Source: Candidatus Methanocomedens sp. (GTDB taxonomy: Archaea > Halobacteriota > Methanosarcinia > Methanosarcinales > Methanocomedenaceae). Taken from it: a stretch of DNA of 7,840 bases. A program made the position numbers and the translations under genes. Below, piece by piece: positions 1 to 6,361 of the stretch. The DNA is taken from contig PYCK01000211.1 of the NCBI GenBank assembly GCA_009649835.1, positions 1 to 7,840 of the forward strand, in the 5' to 3' direction. The notes beneath the pieces are model-generated. The model was not told where the DNA came from and did not search any database. It worked only from the letters and a program-made list of their open reading frames with translations. The stretch's first letter is position 1, and each line of letters starts with the position of its first letter.

Positions 1-353
<353 letters not shown>

Positions 354-379
354 ATCTATAAAGTAGGATTGCTAAGAAT

Positions 380-399
380 GTGAGTCCTTCGGGGCTCAT
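380..399 (+). other. UUCG-capped hairpin in the 23S-5S spacer
   Basis: The spacer between 23S and 5S rRNA holds a short stem, TGAGTCC (381-387) with GGGCTCA (392-398), closed by a TTCG loop in the C(UUCG)G context known to be unusually stable, with a G-T pair possible at 380/399. It may guide folding or processing of the rRNA precursor; that role is inferred. Confidence 0.6.
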
Positions 400-442
400 T
401 TCAGGTGATATTCAGGTTGTACTTCGCTATACACAATCATGT

Positions 443-573
443 GTGAGTGTAGCGGCCATAGCGGAGGGGATACTCCTGTACCCATCCCGAACACAGCAGA
501 TAAGCCTTCCCACGTTCCTTACTGTACTAAGGTGCGAGAGCCCTTGGGAACTCTGGATCGCTGCTATGCTCAC
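443..573 (+). rRNA. rrf: 5S ribosomal RNA
   Basis: 5S rRNA, a component of the large-subunit central protuberance. The conserved GCGGCCATAGCGG-like 5' segment is at about 452-467, and the hallmark CCCATCCCGAACAC (loop C region) is at 481-494. The loop E/helix IV area, with GGTGCGAGAGCCCTTGGGAA, follows at 531-550. The ends were set by the terminal helix, in which 443-456 pairs with 560-573 including a few G-U pairs. The mature ends could be a few bases inside these limits, as archaeal 5S is usually 120-130 nt. It follows 23S rRNA on the same strand with about 90 bases of spacer, and no tRNA gene is visible after it. Confidence 0.95.
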
Positions 574-603
574 TTACTTCTTATTTTAATAAATTATTTT
601 GAT
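574..603 (+). terminator. T-rich terminator-like region after 5S rRNA
   Basis: Immediately after the 5S terminal helix the plus strand becomes T-rich (TTACTTCTTATTTTAATAAA and then TTATTTTG), which resembles the U-rich termination signals of archaeal rRNA operons. The minus-strand methyltransferase gene ends just beyond at 611, so the region separates convergent transcripts. Confidence 0.55.
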
Positions 604-610
604 AGTTCAA

Positions 611-1690
611 CTACTGATGTTTATCAAGCACAGTAATCCTTCTTGTCAGACTGCGGTGCACTCGCTGTATGTACACATCAACCACTGAAAAGCTGGCAGA
701 TACCGCCCACTCCTCAACAGGACATTCAGAGACCACCACTGCCCGACCGCCTGGACGCAGGACCCTGAATATCTCACAAAGAGAACGTTTCATAAGAATA
801 TCCAGGGACCTGGCCTGAATAAGTGCAGACCTGCCATAAGGCGGGTCGGTCACCACACAGTCGATACAGCTATCCTTCAGTGCCATATTACCTGCATCCT
901 GGAACATGAGAGAATGATCAGGCACATAAAAATCAAGGTTCATCCTGGCACCCAGCAGTATCTTCCTCTGTACATCACAACCAACCGTCACCGCACCCAT
1001 AAGCCCTGCCTCCACCAGTATTCCACCAGTGCCGCAGTACGGGTCAAGTATTATGCTGCCAGGTCCACTTCGTGCGATATTTACCAGGGAGCGTGCCAGC
1101 CTGGGCATAAGGACGCCAGGGTAGAAGAACGGTTTATTCTGTGGTTTGCGGTCTTCAAATGAACCACGGTCAACAGATGCCAGCACACGACCGAAGATGC
1201 ATTTTCCATCAGTCAGTACTGCCCGATACCGGACATCAGGATTTATAAGGTCTGCACGATATCCCTTATTGTAGAGCACCCCGCCGATCTTTCGTTCAAT
1301 ATCCTCAGATGAGATAGGACTTTTACGCTTAATCTTCTTAGCCCTTACTTTATAGGTAAGGGACGCAGGCTCATCAAAATCCACATTCTCAACCATGTTC
1401 AAGATATCAGGTAAGGTTGAATCCGAGATGCCCAGCACATTGATAATATGCCAGGTCAGGGCCAGACGTTTGCTAAGTTTGCTCACCTGATCCATGTTTG
1501 TGTCTATATTTGCGATTACACTTGCATTTGCGTTTACATTTGAATTTAAATTTGGGATATCAACAATAAGTACCTGGTCGAATCGATATCGTACAGAAAA
1601 TTCAATATTTTCGGATTCCAGGGCCCCGATAACTTCAGCTACTGGTATATCGGGATGCTCGCCCGAGAGTTCAAAAGCAATCAGGCTCAT
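611..1690 (-). CDS. trmG10: tRNA (guanine(10)-N2)-dimethyltransferase, Trm-G10/Trm11 type
   Basis: Predicted S-adenosylmethionine-dependent enzyme that methylates the N2 amino group of guanosine 10 in tRNA; archaeal members make m2G and m2,2G. The 359-residue protein has an N-terminal region matching the THUMP-type RNA-binding part of the family (about 1-170) and a Rossmann methyltransferase domain (about 185-359). SAM motif I is ILDPYCGTGG (214-223). The catalytic motif is TDPPYG (281-286), the D/N-PP-Y signature of amino-directed methylases. The C-terminus HRSLTRRITVL (345-355) is typical of the family. The start ATG is 3 bases past the truA stop, so translational coupling is likely. An unusual alternating Asn-rich stretch occupies residues 47-66, between the first strands and the next helix; see findings. 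Length is slightly above the usual 320-350. The family assignment is strong; the exact product (m2G or m2,2G) is inferred. Confidence 0.9.
   Translation of the reverse strand: MSLIAFELSGEHPDIPVAEVIGALESENIEFSVRYRFDQVLIVDIPNLNSNVNANASVIANIDTNMDQVSKLSKRLALTWHIINVLGISDSTLPDILNMVENVDFDEPASLTYKVRAKKIKRKSPISSEDIERKIGGVLYNKGYRADLINPDVRYRAVLTDGKCIFGRVLASVDRGSFEDRKPQNKPFFYPGVLMPRLARSLVNIARSGPGSIILDPYCGTGGILVEAGLMGAVTVGCDVQRKILLGARMNLDFYVPDHSLMFQDAGNMALKDSCIDCVVTDPPYGRSALIQARSLDILMKRSLCEIFRVLRPGGRAVVVSECPVEEWAVSASFSVVDVYIQRVHRSLTRRITVLDKHQ
1493..1552 (-). repeat. Imperfect hexanucleotide repeat coding for alternating Asn in trmG10
   Basis: Within the methyltransferase gene, codons 47-66 read as repeated AAY followed by an A- or T-rich codon, giving Asn-Leu-Asn-Ser-Asn-Val-Asn-Ala-Asn-Ala and then Ser-Val-Ile-Ala-Asn-Ile-Asp-Thr-Asn-Met. 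On the plus strand it appears as degenerate units related to (GCATTT)n. It is in frame and has the look of a simple-sequence expansion that has partly decayed. Confidence 0.7.
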
Positions 1691-1693
1691 AAT

Positions 1694-2524
1694 TCAATCA
1701 CAGGCTTCAGGTGGCTGCATATTATCTTTCAGTTCTTTGAATACCTCTGCCATTACGCCATAATGCATGAACTGTTCGTGAAGCCTCTCTGCAGAAACCT
1801 TTTTTGCATAAGAATCATCTTCCCAGGGAATGTCCAGGTCATAGTTCACATTTTTCAATAATAGGCCGCAGGCCGGTGCCGGTTCCAGCCCCTCTTCGAA
1901 CTCTTCCGGATGAAGCATGCGTTTAAGCCATTCAACTTCACGGGTCTGGTCCCCCACCATACGAAGAGCTGTAACGATCTTGCGCACCATATGCCATACG
2001 AAACTATCAGCCTTGATATCAAGATTGATTAATCTGCCTTCCACCCTTATATCGATTCGTTCAACTGTTCGCACAGTGGACTTATCTCCATCCTGTGTGG
2101 CGAAATTTGCAAAGTCGTGGGTACCTTTTAAGAGCTTTGATGCTTTGCGCAAAAGTGAGATATTTAAACATTCACCACAAATGAAATATTTGTATTCCCG
2201 GCTTACAGCATGCCGCCTGGGGTCGAAATCATCAGGTACTTCAGCCCTTGACCACACCCAGATAGACGGCGGCAGTTTGCTGTTAATCACCCTGGGTATT
2301 GCCAGTTTCGGGTTATCCGTATTAAAAGCGATCACCTGTCCAAGGGCATTGACTCCGGCATCGGTCCGACCGGATCCGATATATCTGGCACTTTTAGGGT
2401 CAGTAATGATCTTCAGTTCTTCAAGAGTTCTGAAGAGTTCTTTTTCAATTGTTGGCACATTCGGCTGTATCTGATATCCGTGATACTCAGTGCCGATATA
2501 TGCAATCTTTAATGCTATCCTCAT
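1694..2524 (-). CDS. truA: tRNA pseudouridine(38-40) synthase TruA
   Basis: Converts uridines 38, 39 and/or 40 in the tRNA anticodon stem-loop to pseudouridine; cytoplasmic, no cofactor. At 276 residues it has normal family length. The catalytic motif SGRTDAGVNALGQ (51-63) carries the nucleophile Asp55. The conserved REYKYFI (109-115) lies in the active-site tyrosine strand, FVWHMVRKIV (175-184) is the conserved C-terminal RNA-binding helix, and APACGLLL (216-223) closes the second catalytic subdomain. The start is the first ATG, giving MRIALKIAYIGTEYHGYQ, which matches the usual TruA N-terminus. The trmG10-type gene follows after 3 bases, so both tRNA-modification genes likely share a transcript. 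No strong Shine-Dalgarno site precedes the ATG. A TATA-like TTTTATCA at 2559-2566 would give a leader of only about a dozen bases. Confidence 0.95.
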   Translation of the reverse strand: MRIALKIAYIGTEYHGYQIQPNVPTIEKELFRTLEELKIITDPKSARYIGSGRTDAGVNALGQVIAFNTDNPKLAIPRVINSKLPPSIWVWSRAEVPDDFDPRRHAVSREYKYFICGECLNISLLRKASKLLKGTHDFANFATQDGDKSTVRTVERIDIRVEGRLINLDIKADSFVWHMVRKIVTALRMVGDQTREVEWLKRMLHPEEFEEGLEPAPACGLLLKNVNYDLDIPWEDDSYAKKVSAERLHEQFMHYGVMAEVFKELKDNMQPPEACD

Positions 2525-2558
2525 AAGTACGATCTTATAGAAATATGTGCAGGTAAAT

Positions 2559-2566
2559 GATAAAAG
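2559..2566 (-). promoter_or_regulatory. Candidate TATA box for truA
   Basis: On the minus strand TTTTATCA is centred about 38 bases before the truA ATG. With the usual archaeal spacing of about 26 bases, transcription would begin near 2537 and give a very short leader. The gap to the upstream winged-helix gene is only 67 bases, so read-through from that gene is also possible. Confidence 0.35.
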
Positions 2567-2591
2567 TAACTCAATGGTACGATCAAAGTGA

Positions 2592-3449
2592 TCATTTCCT
2601 ATTGACTGCCTTTTTTTGCCTGTAATAATCTACAATCATTACCAAAGCTATCATGAATAAACACCCCATCAGGAACCACAAGCCCAGGTGGGATGTGAAA
2701 TCCAGATCAAGGGTTGATCTACCCTTTTCCAAAGTGGCTGGTTCAACATATAGGGTAGGTATGTGTGATGGCATTTCTGTGACCATTTCAGCCGCTTCAG
2801 GTACAGCTTCAGGGATGTTCGAGACATCCGGTGCAGTTGCATTCGATAGTGTCTTTTGTGCTGAATCATTCACCACACCCATGATCGGATCCTCTGCTCC
2901 TCCTGAAACATTGCCTATAATATCCATTGAAGGTTCGTCTTCAAAAATTCTTTGGGCATTACCATCTGGCATCATGCTTTTTGAGGAGGTAAATCTACTT
3001 GTAAGCAGTTCAATAAACCCTGACGCGAAGACAGCAGTCAGAATGACACCAAGGTATTTTTTCAGTATCTCGGTAATAGAGGCACTACCAAGCTTTTCAG
3101 GCACCACAACGATAAGTTTACGTACAGGTGCATAGACCTTGACCTGCCTTCCTTTCTCGCTGTACTTTATTCGCTCGATCTTTGCCAGTCCCACGTCCAC
3201 AAGGTTTTCAAGATTATATTTGATAGTGGTCAGGGGAACATCCAGATGTTTGGCGATATCGGATGCACTCATGGAGTGCTCGGCAAGCAGTTCCATTATG
3301 TGCCTGGCCGTGTCATTGGTAATGACCTGGGTTATCTTTTTTGATTCATCACCAAGAGGAAGCACCAGAAGTTTTTCACTGTTATCATTTATTTTATTAT
3401 CAGCCTTGTTGTGGCTGTTGACTTCAGTGTCTCCTGGTACATCTTCCAT
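2592..3449 (-). CDS. Membrane-anchored winged helix-turn-helix (ArsR-like) protein
   Basis: A 285-residue protein with a predicted DNA-binding N-terminal half and a membrane-anchored C-terminal half. Residues 40-107 form a winged helix: NDTARHIMELLAEHSMSAS, then the recognition region DIAKHLDVPLTTIKYNLENL (64-83), and a basic wing with KYSEKGRQVKVYAP (95-108). Two hydrophobic segments follow, about 132-150 (YLGVILTAVFASGFIELL) and 254-274 (HLGLWFLMGCLFMIALVMIV). Between them lie about 100 acidic, Pro/Ala-rich residues likely outside the cell, so both ends would be cytoplasmic (YYRQKK after the second segment). This topology suggests a one-component membrane sensor-regulator; its target and signal are unknown. 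TATA-like TATATCA near 3476 is 27 bases before the ATG, and no Shine-Dalgarno site is seen, so the mRNA may be leaderless. It lies upstream of truA in the same direction. Confidence 0.85.
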   Translation of the reverse strand: MEDVPGDTEVNSHNKADNKINDNSEKLLVLPLGDESKKITQVITNDTARHIMELLAEHSMSASDIAKHLDVPLTTIKYNLENLVDVGLAKIERIKYSEKGRQVKVYAPVRKLIVVVPEKLGSASITEILKKYLGVILTAVFASGFIELLTSRFTSSKSMMPDGNAQRIFEDEPSMDIIGNVSGGAEDPIMGVVNDSAQKTLSNATAPDVSNIPEAVPEAAEMVTEMPSHIPTLYVEPATLEKGRSTLDLDFTSHLGLWFLMGCLFMIALVMIVDYYRQKKAVNRK

Positions 3450-3471
3450 ACTTTAACTTATGTAGATAATA

Positions 3472-3480
3472 TTGATATAC
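3472..3480 (-). promoter_or_regulatory. Candidate TATA box for the winged-helix gene
   Basis: On the minus strand GTATATCAA is centred about 27 bases upstream of the ATG at 3449. This is the spacing expected from an archaeal TATA box to a transcription start lying at the start codon itself, in line with a leaderless mRNA and with the absence of a Shine-Dalgarno site. Confidence 0.4.
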
Positions 3481-3508
3481 ATACCGATAACTGCGAACTG
3501 ACCTGCAC

Positions 3509-3628
3509 TTATTTGTCATCTGGTAATGTCTGCATCCTGTTGAAATGCCGGCTGAACTGGCTGCGGCGGTTGATATGCTGGTGTTTGGCAGCACGTTTTA
3601 CAATACCGGTCCAAAACTCATCTTCCAT
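3509..3628 (-). CDS. Small basic protein of unknown function (39 residues)
   Basis: A short ORF beginning MEDEFWTGIVKRAAKH and ending RMQTLPDDK. I do not recognise the family. The strongest support is a near-ideal ribosome binding site: GAGGTGAT on the minus strand, complementary to the archaeal 16S 3' end, 5 bases before the ATG. A TATA-like TTTATCA at 3667-3673 stands about 26 bases before a start site that would leave a short leader carrying this site. The protein is acidic at residues 2-4 and then rich in Arg, Lys and His (about 14 basic residues), with no Cys and no membrane segment, so binding to nucleic acid is possible but unproven. It is 59 bases upstream of the winged-helix gene on the same strand and could be co-transcribed with it. 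Confidence 0.6.
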   Translation of the reverse strand: MEDEFWTGIVKRAAKHQHINRRSQFSRHFNRMQTLPDDK

Positions 3629-3666
3629 TGTGTATCACCTCAGGTATATGGATATGCTACAGCAAT

Positions 3667-3673
3667 GATAAAC
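3667..3673 (-). promoter_or_regulatory. Candidate TATA box for the 39-residue ORF
   Basis: Minus-strand TTTATCA is centred about 42 bases upstream of the ATG at 3628. A start about 26 bases downstream would give a leader of roughly 16-18 bases, enough to include the GAGGTGAT ribosome binding site. Confidence 0.35.
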
Positions 3674-3757
3674 CACATCCAAGAGCACAGCGAAAGTAAT
3701 CCTTGGTGAATAGTATGATAGTAGAACAGGTGGGGGATCAAGATGCTTCAATAACCC

Positions 3758-3784
3758 TTTTATAATATGAAACGAGTTTATAAG
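3758..3784 (+). promoter_or_regulatory. Two tandem TATA-like boxes upstream of the LeuA-family gene
   Basis: TTTATAATA (3758-3766) and TTTATAAG (3777-3784) are both close to the archaeal TATA consensus. The first would place the transcription start near 3789, just before an ATG mini-ORF at 3798. The second would place it near 3805, after that ATG and before the GAGGGATC site at 3815-3822. Which one is used decides whether the mini-ORF is translated. Confidence 0.5.
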
Positions 3785-3797
3785 TGAGGTTTTTTAT

Positions 3798-3839
3798 ATG
3801 GAAGAACTTAAAATGAGGGATCGGGTTCTATATTACTGA
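3798..3839 (+). CDS. Possible 13-codon leader ORF overlapping the leuA start
   Basis: The ATG at 3798 follows GTGAGGT (3784-3790) with 7 bases of spacing, a good ribosome binding site, and opens a 13-codon frame (MEELKMRDRVLYY) ending at TGA 3837-3839. This frame is one base off the synthase frame and its stop lies just inside the likely synthase start. It could be a leader peptide that couples translation to the synthase, or the remains of an original start separated by a one-base indel. It has only two Leu codons and no Leu run, so classical leucine attenuation is not indicated. Confidence 0.35.
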   Translation: MEELKMRDRVLYY

Positions 3840-5343
3840 ATCGATACGTGATAAACGCGTAACTATTTTCGACACCACACTGCGTGATGGTGAACAAACC
3901 CCTGGCGTATCTCTTACATTTGAACAGAAAAAAGAAATTGCTTCCCAACTCGACAAGCTTGGCGTTGATATACTTGAAGCCGGGTTTCCCATGTCATCGG
4001 AAGGGGAGAAGCAGAACGTAAGCGAGATCGCTAAAATGGGTCTTAGGCTGGATGTATGCGGACTCTCAAGGTCAGTATTTTCCGATCTGGACGCATGCCT
4101 GGAATGCGAAGTGGATATGGTGCATACCTTTATTCCCACGTCTGATGTGCAGCGCATCCATACCATCAAGAAGAGCAGGGAAGAAGTACTGGACATGGCC
4201 ATCAGGGCTGTGGAGCATATCAAGGACCACGGCGTAAAATGCATGTTCAGCCCAATGGACGCCACCAGGACGGATTTTGATTACCTGTTACAGATCAGCA
4301 AGGCGGTCCAGGAAGCGGGATGCGATGTTATTAATATTCCAGATACAGTTGGCGTTTTCGTACCATCGGCCATGAAGGCTTTGATAGCAGATATCAAAAA
4401 GGATATCACCATCCCCATTGATGTTCACTGCCATAACGACTTCGGGCTTGCAGTTGCCAACAGCCTGGCAGCAGTAGAGGGGGGCGGCATGCAGGTACAG
4501 GTCACCATAAACGGCCTGGGTGAGCGGGCCGGCAATGCCGACCTTGCCGAGACCGTAATGAGCCTGCACAGTATCTACGGGGCAAAGACCAATATCAAGA
4601 CCGAGTACCTTGTGGAAACTGCACGTATGGTGGAGCGGTATACTGGCGTAAGGATACCTCCGACAATGCCTATTGTCGGTGATAATGCATTCGCACACGA
4701 GAGCGGGATACATACTCATGGCGTGCTTACCAGGACAGATACCTTCGAGCCAGGCATTATGACACCTGAGATGGTAGGTCATAAGCGGCGCATCGTGATG
4801 GGCAAGCATGCAGGCAGGCATGCAGTCATAAAGACACTGAAGGATGCAGGTCTTGAACCTGACAATGACCAGTTGAACGAGATCATGTCCAGGATGAAGG
4901 ACATTAGTAACAAGGGCAAATCTATCACAGATTCAGACCTGTTCGCCATTGCTGAAGCTATTATAGGCAAAGTGAAGAAATCCGAACGTCCCATAGACCT
5001 GATCGAAGTCTCTGTAATGACAGGGAATATCATCACTCCAACGGCTTCTGTAAAGGCCATGGTGAGAGGTGAAGAAAAGGTAGGAGCCAGTATTGGTGTT
5101 GGCCCGGTGGATGCGGCACTGAACGCTGTCCAGAGTATCATTAATGGCCAGAGGACAATGAAATTGAGGGATTTCAAGATAGAGGCCATTTCAGGTGGTT
5201 CGGATGCACTTGCCGAAGTTATCATCGGTGTGGAAGATGACAAGGGCCGGATTATGACTGCCAGGGCTGCCAATGAAGATATTGTGATGGCATCGGTTGA
5301 GGCTCTTGTGACAGCTATGAACCGTATCCTCATGATGAAGTAG
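3832..5343 (+). CDS. leuA: 2-isopropylmalate synthase family enzyme (LeuA/CimA/AksA)
   Basis: Condenses acetyl-CoA with a 2-oxo acid; LeuA uses 2-oxoisovalerate at the start of leucine synthesis, while close archaeal relatives are citramalate (CimA) and homocitrate (AksA) synthases. From the proposed start the protein has 503 residues, the usual length. The TIM-barrel catalytic domain spans about 9-275: TTLRDGEQTPG (15-25, catalytic Arg18, metal ligand Asp19), HCHNDFG (199-205, metal-binding His199 and His201), NGLGERAGNA (227-236, metal-ligand Asn235). A linker follows with HESGIHTHG (289-297) and GKHAGRHA. The C-terminal regulatory LeuA-dimer domain (about 387-503) implies feedback control. 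Homology clearly starts before the first ATG (3991), yet no ATG, GTG or TTG lies in frame after the stop at 3814. ATT at 3832 gives TESIRDKRVTIFD with GAGGGATC 9 bases upstream. The substrate cannot be fixed from sequence alone; leuA is the best guess. A phosphatase gene follows after 5 bases. Confidence 0.85.
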   Translation: MTESIRDKRVTIFDTTLRDGEQTPGVSLTFEQKKEIASQLDKLGVDILEAGFPMSSEGEKQNVSEIAKMGLRLDVCGLSRSVFSDLDACLECEVDMVHTFIPTSDVQRIHTIKKSREEVLDMAIRAVEHIKDHGVKCMFSPMDATRTDFDYLLQISKAVQEAGCDVINIPDTVGVFVPSAMKALIADIKKDITIPIDVHCHNDFGLAVANSLAAVEGGGMQVQVTINGLGERAGNADLAETVMSLHSIYGAKTNIKTEYLVETARMVERYTGVRIPPTMPIVGDNAFAHESGIHTHGVLTRTDTFEPGIMTPEMVGHKRRIVMGKHAGRHAVIKTLKDAGLEPDNDQLNEIMSRMKDISNKGKSITDSDLFAIAEAIIGKVKKSERPIDLIEVSVMTGNIITPTASVKAMVRGEEKVGASIGVGPVDAALNAVQSIINGQRTMKLRDFKIEAISGGSDALAEVIIGVEDDKGRIMTARAANEDIVMASVEALVTAMNRILMMK

Positions 5344-5348
5344 GTAAT

Positions 5349-6110
5349 ATGAACCGACCGGCTGCATACATTCTTGACCTTGACGGTGTGGTCTACCACG
5401 GGAGAACGGTCATACCAGGTGCCAGTGAATCAATTGACAGATTGAGGAGTTCGGGCAGCCGGGTGGTATTCCTTACTAATAATGCCACCCGCACCAGGGA
5501 GGCCATAGCCCGGCGGCTTAAGGATATGGATATCCCGTGTAATGCAGGGGATGTGATATCCTCTGCCTATGCCGCATCAGTTTATATTAAAGAGAAGTAT
5601 GGCAGCAGTACCATATATCCTGTGGGCGAGCAGGGGTTGGTTGAAGAACTGGAACGATCAGGTCATATAATTAGTGAACAGGATGCAGATTATGTGGTGG
5701 CTGGCCTGGACAGGGAATTTACGTATGAGAAGCTTACCCGGACCCTGGACCTGCTCATGAACGGGGCAGGGTTCATTGCTACCAATACCGATGCTATGCT
5801 GCCTACAGAGCATGGTTTCCTGCCCGGGGCAGGGAGTATGGTAGCTGCCATACAGGCTGCTTCGGGTGTGGTGCCTGATGTGGTCGGTAAGCCTAATAAG
5901 CCGATCATGGATGTGCTGCTTAAGGAGTACGGGATGAGAAGTGAAGAGTGCGTTATGGTTGGGGACAGGCTGGAGACCGACATCCTGGCAGGGATAAGGG
6001 GCGGGATGCAAACTGTGCTGGTGCTTACAGGGGCATCAGGGATAGAGGATATTGAATCTTCAGGGATACGGCCTGATGCTGTTCTTGATAGTATCGCTGA
6101 TTTGGAATAG
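5349..6110 (+). CDS. HAD-IIA family phosphatase (NagD/phosphoglycolate phosphatase-like)
   Basis: A 253-residue cytosolic hydrolase of the haloacid dehalogenase superfamily, subfamily IIA, whose members dephosphorylate small sugar phosphates, nucleotides or phosphoglycolate. Motif I is ILDLDGVVYHG (8-18) with nucleophile Asp10 and general acid/base Asp12. Motif II is FLTNNATRTR (41-50), with Thr43. A C2-type cap occupies about 70-175. Motif III Lys181 lies in VGKPNKPIMD (179-188), and motif IV is VGDRLETDILAG (204-215) with Asp206 and Asp211 for magnesium. All catalytic residues are present and the length is normal. The ATG lies 5 bases after the synthase stop, with AGGT just before it, so the two are probably one transcript. 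The functional link to the synthase is unclear: it may be housekeeping phosphatase activity. The specific substrate cannot be told from the sequence. Confidence 0.9.
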   Translation: MNRPAAYILDLDGVVYHGRTVIPGASESIDRLRSSGSRVVFLTNNATRTREAIARRLKDMDIPCNAGDVISSAYAASVYIKEKYGSSTIYPVGEQGLVEELERSGHIISEQDADYVVAGLDREFTYEKLTRTLDLLMNGAGFIATNTDAMLPTEHGFLPGAGSMVAAIQAASGVVPDVVGKPNKPIMDVLLKEYGMRSEECVMVGDRLETDILAGIRGGMQTVLVLTGASGIEDIESSGIRPDAVLDSIADLE

Positions 6111-6126
6111 AGCTTTTTCAATGTAT

Positions 6127-6146
6127 AGGAAAGTATATACTTTCCT
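6127..6146. terminator. Perfect 20-bp palindrome between convergent genes
   Basis: AGGAAAGTATATACTTTCCT is an exact inverted repeat with no spacer, extendable in RNA by a G-U and two A-U pairs (6124-6149). It lies 17 bases after the phosphatase stop and 37 bases before the stop of the minus-strand desulforedoxin-like gene. Position suggests a bidirectional transcription terminator or processing stem for both convergent units. A spacerless palindrome is also the form of a dimeric protein binding site, which cannot be excluded. Confidence 0.55.
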
Positions 6147-6182
6147 GTAGGCCTCGAAAATGCAAACGATGTGGGCATTTTC

Positions 6183-6326
6183 TTAACGGCTCATCCGTTC
6201 TTTGTAATATTCTTCTTTTGCGATCATCTCAAGACCGCAGCATATTATCGGGTCATTCCCGGAGAACAATATTTCAATCTCTGTACCGCATATTTCGCAA
6301 ATATATATCTCACCCATTTCTGTCAA
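6183..6326 (-). CDS. Desulforedoxin-like Cys4 iron protein (small)
   Basis: A miniature protein matching the desulforedoxin fold, which is also the N-terminal domain of desulfoferrodoxin. EIYICEICG is followed by IICCG, giving the diagnostic CxxC plus adjacent CC ligand set that binds one iron in a Fe(Cys)4 centre (Cys7, Cys10, Cys26, Cys27 counted from the internal ATG). Such proteins carry electrons, often in oxygen or superoxide defence of anaerobes. There is no superoxide reductase domain: the protein stops at KERMSR, giving 47 residues from TTG at 6326 or 44 from ATG at 6317. TTG is preferred because GGGGGA lies 9 bases before it, against 18 for the ATG, and because MTE openings are common in the family. 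It is 35 bases downstream of another small ORF on the same strand and may share its transcript. Confidence 0.8.
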   Translation of the reverse strand: MTEMGEIYICEICGTEIEILFSGNDPIICCGLEMIAKEEYYKERMSR

Positions 6327-6361
6327 GCAGGCATTCCCCCTTTTTGTTTTGTAATTTGTAT

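Noticed and set aside
380..636. Plus-strand open frames across the 23S-5S spacer and 5S rRNA
   Set aside because: They lie over a clearly recognisable 5S rRNA gene and show no protein-like sequence.
1917..2474. 185-codon plus-strand frame opposite truA
   Set aside because: It is antisense to an unambiguous TruA with intact motifs and has low-complexity Ser/Leu/Ile composition typical of shadow frames.
3450..3628. Possible duplication: the 39-residue ORF and the winged-helix gene both begin ATGGAAGATG
   Set aside because: The identity ends after about ten bases and the proteins differ, so chance similarity is enough.
3715..3765. 16-codon plus-strand ORF (MIVEQVGDQ...) before the LeuA-family promoter
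   Set aside because: It has no ribosome binding site and overlaps the TATA-like box, so it is unlikely to be translated.
4288..5399. Minus-strand frames (177 and 206 codons) opposite the LeuA-family gene
   Set aside because: They are antisense to a highly conserved enzyme; the translations do not resemble any family I know.
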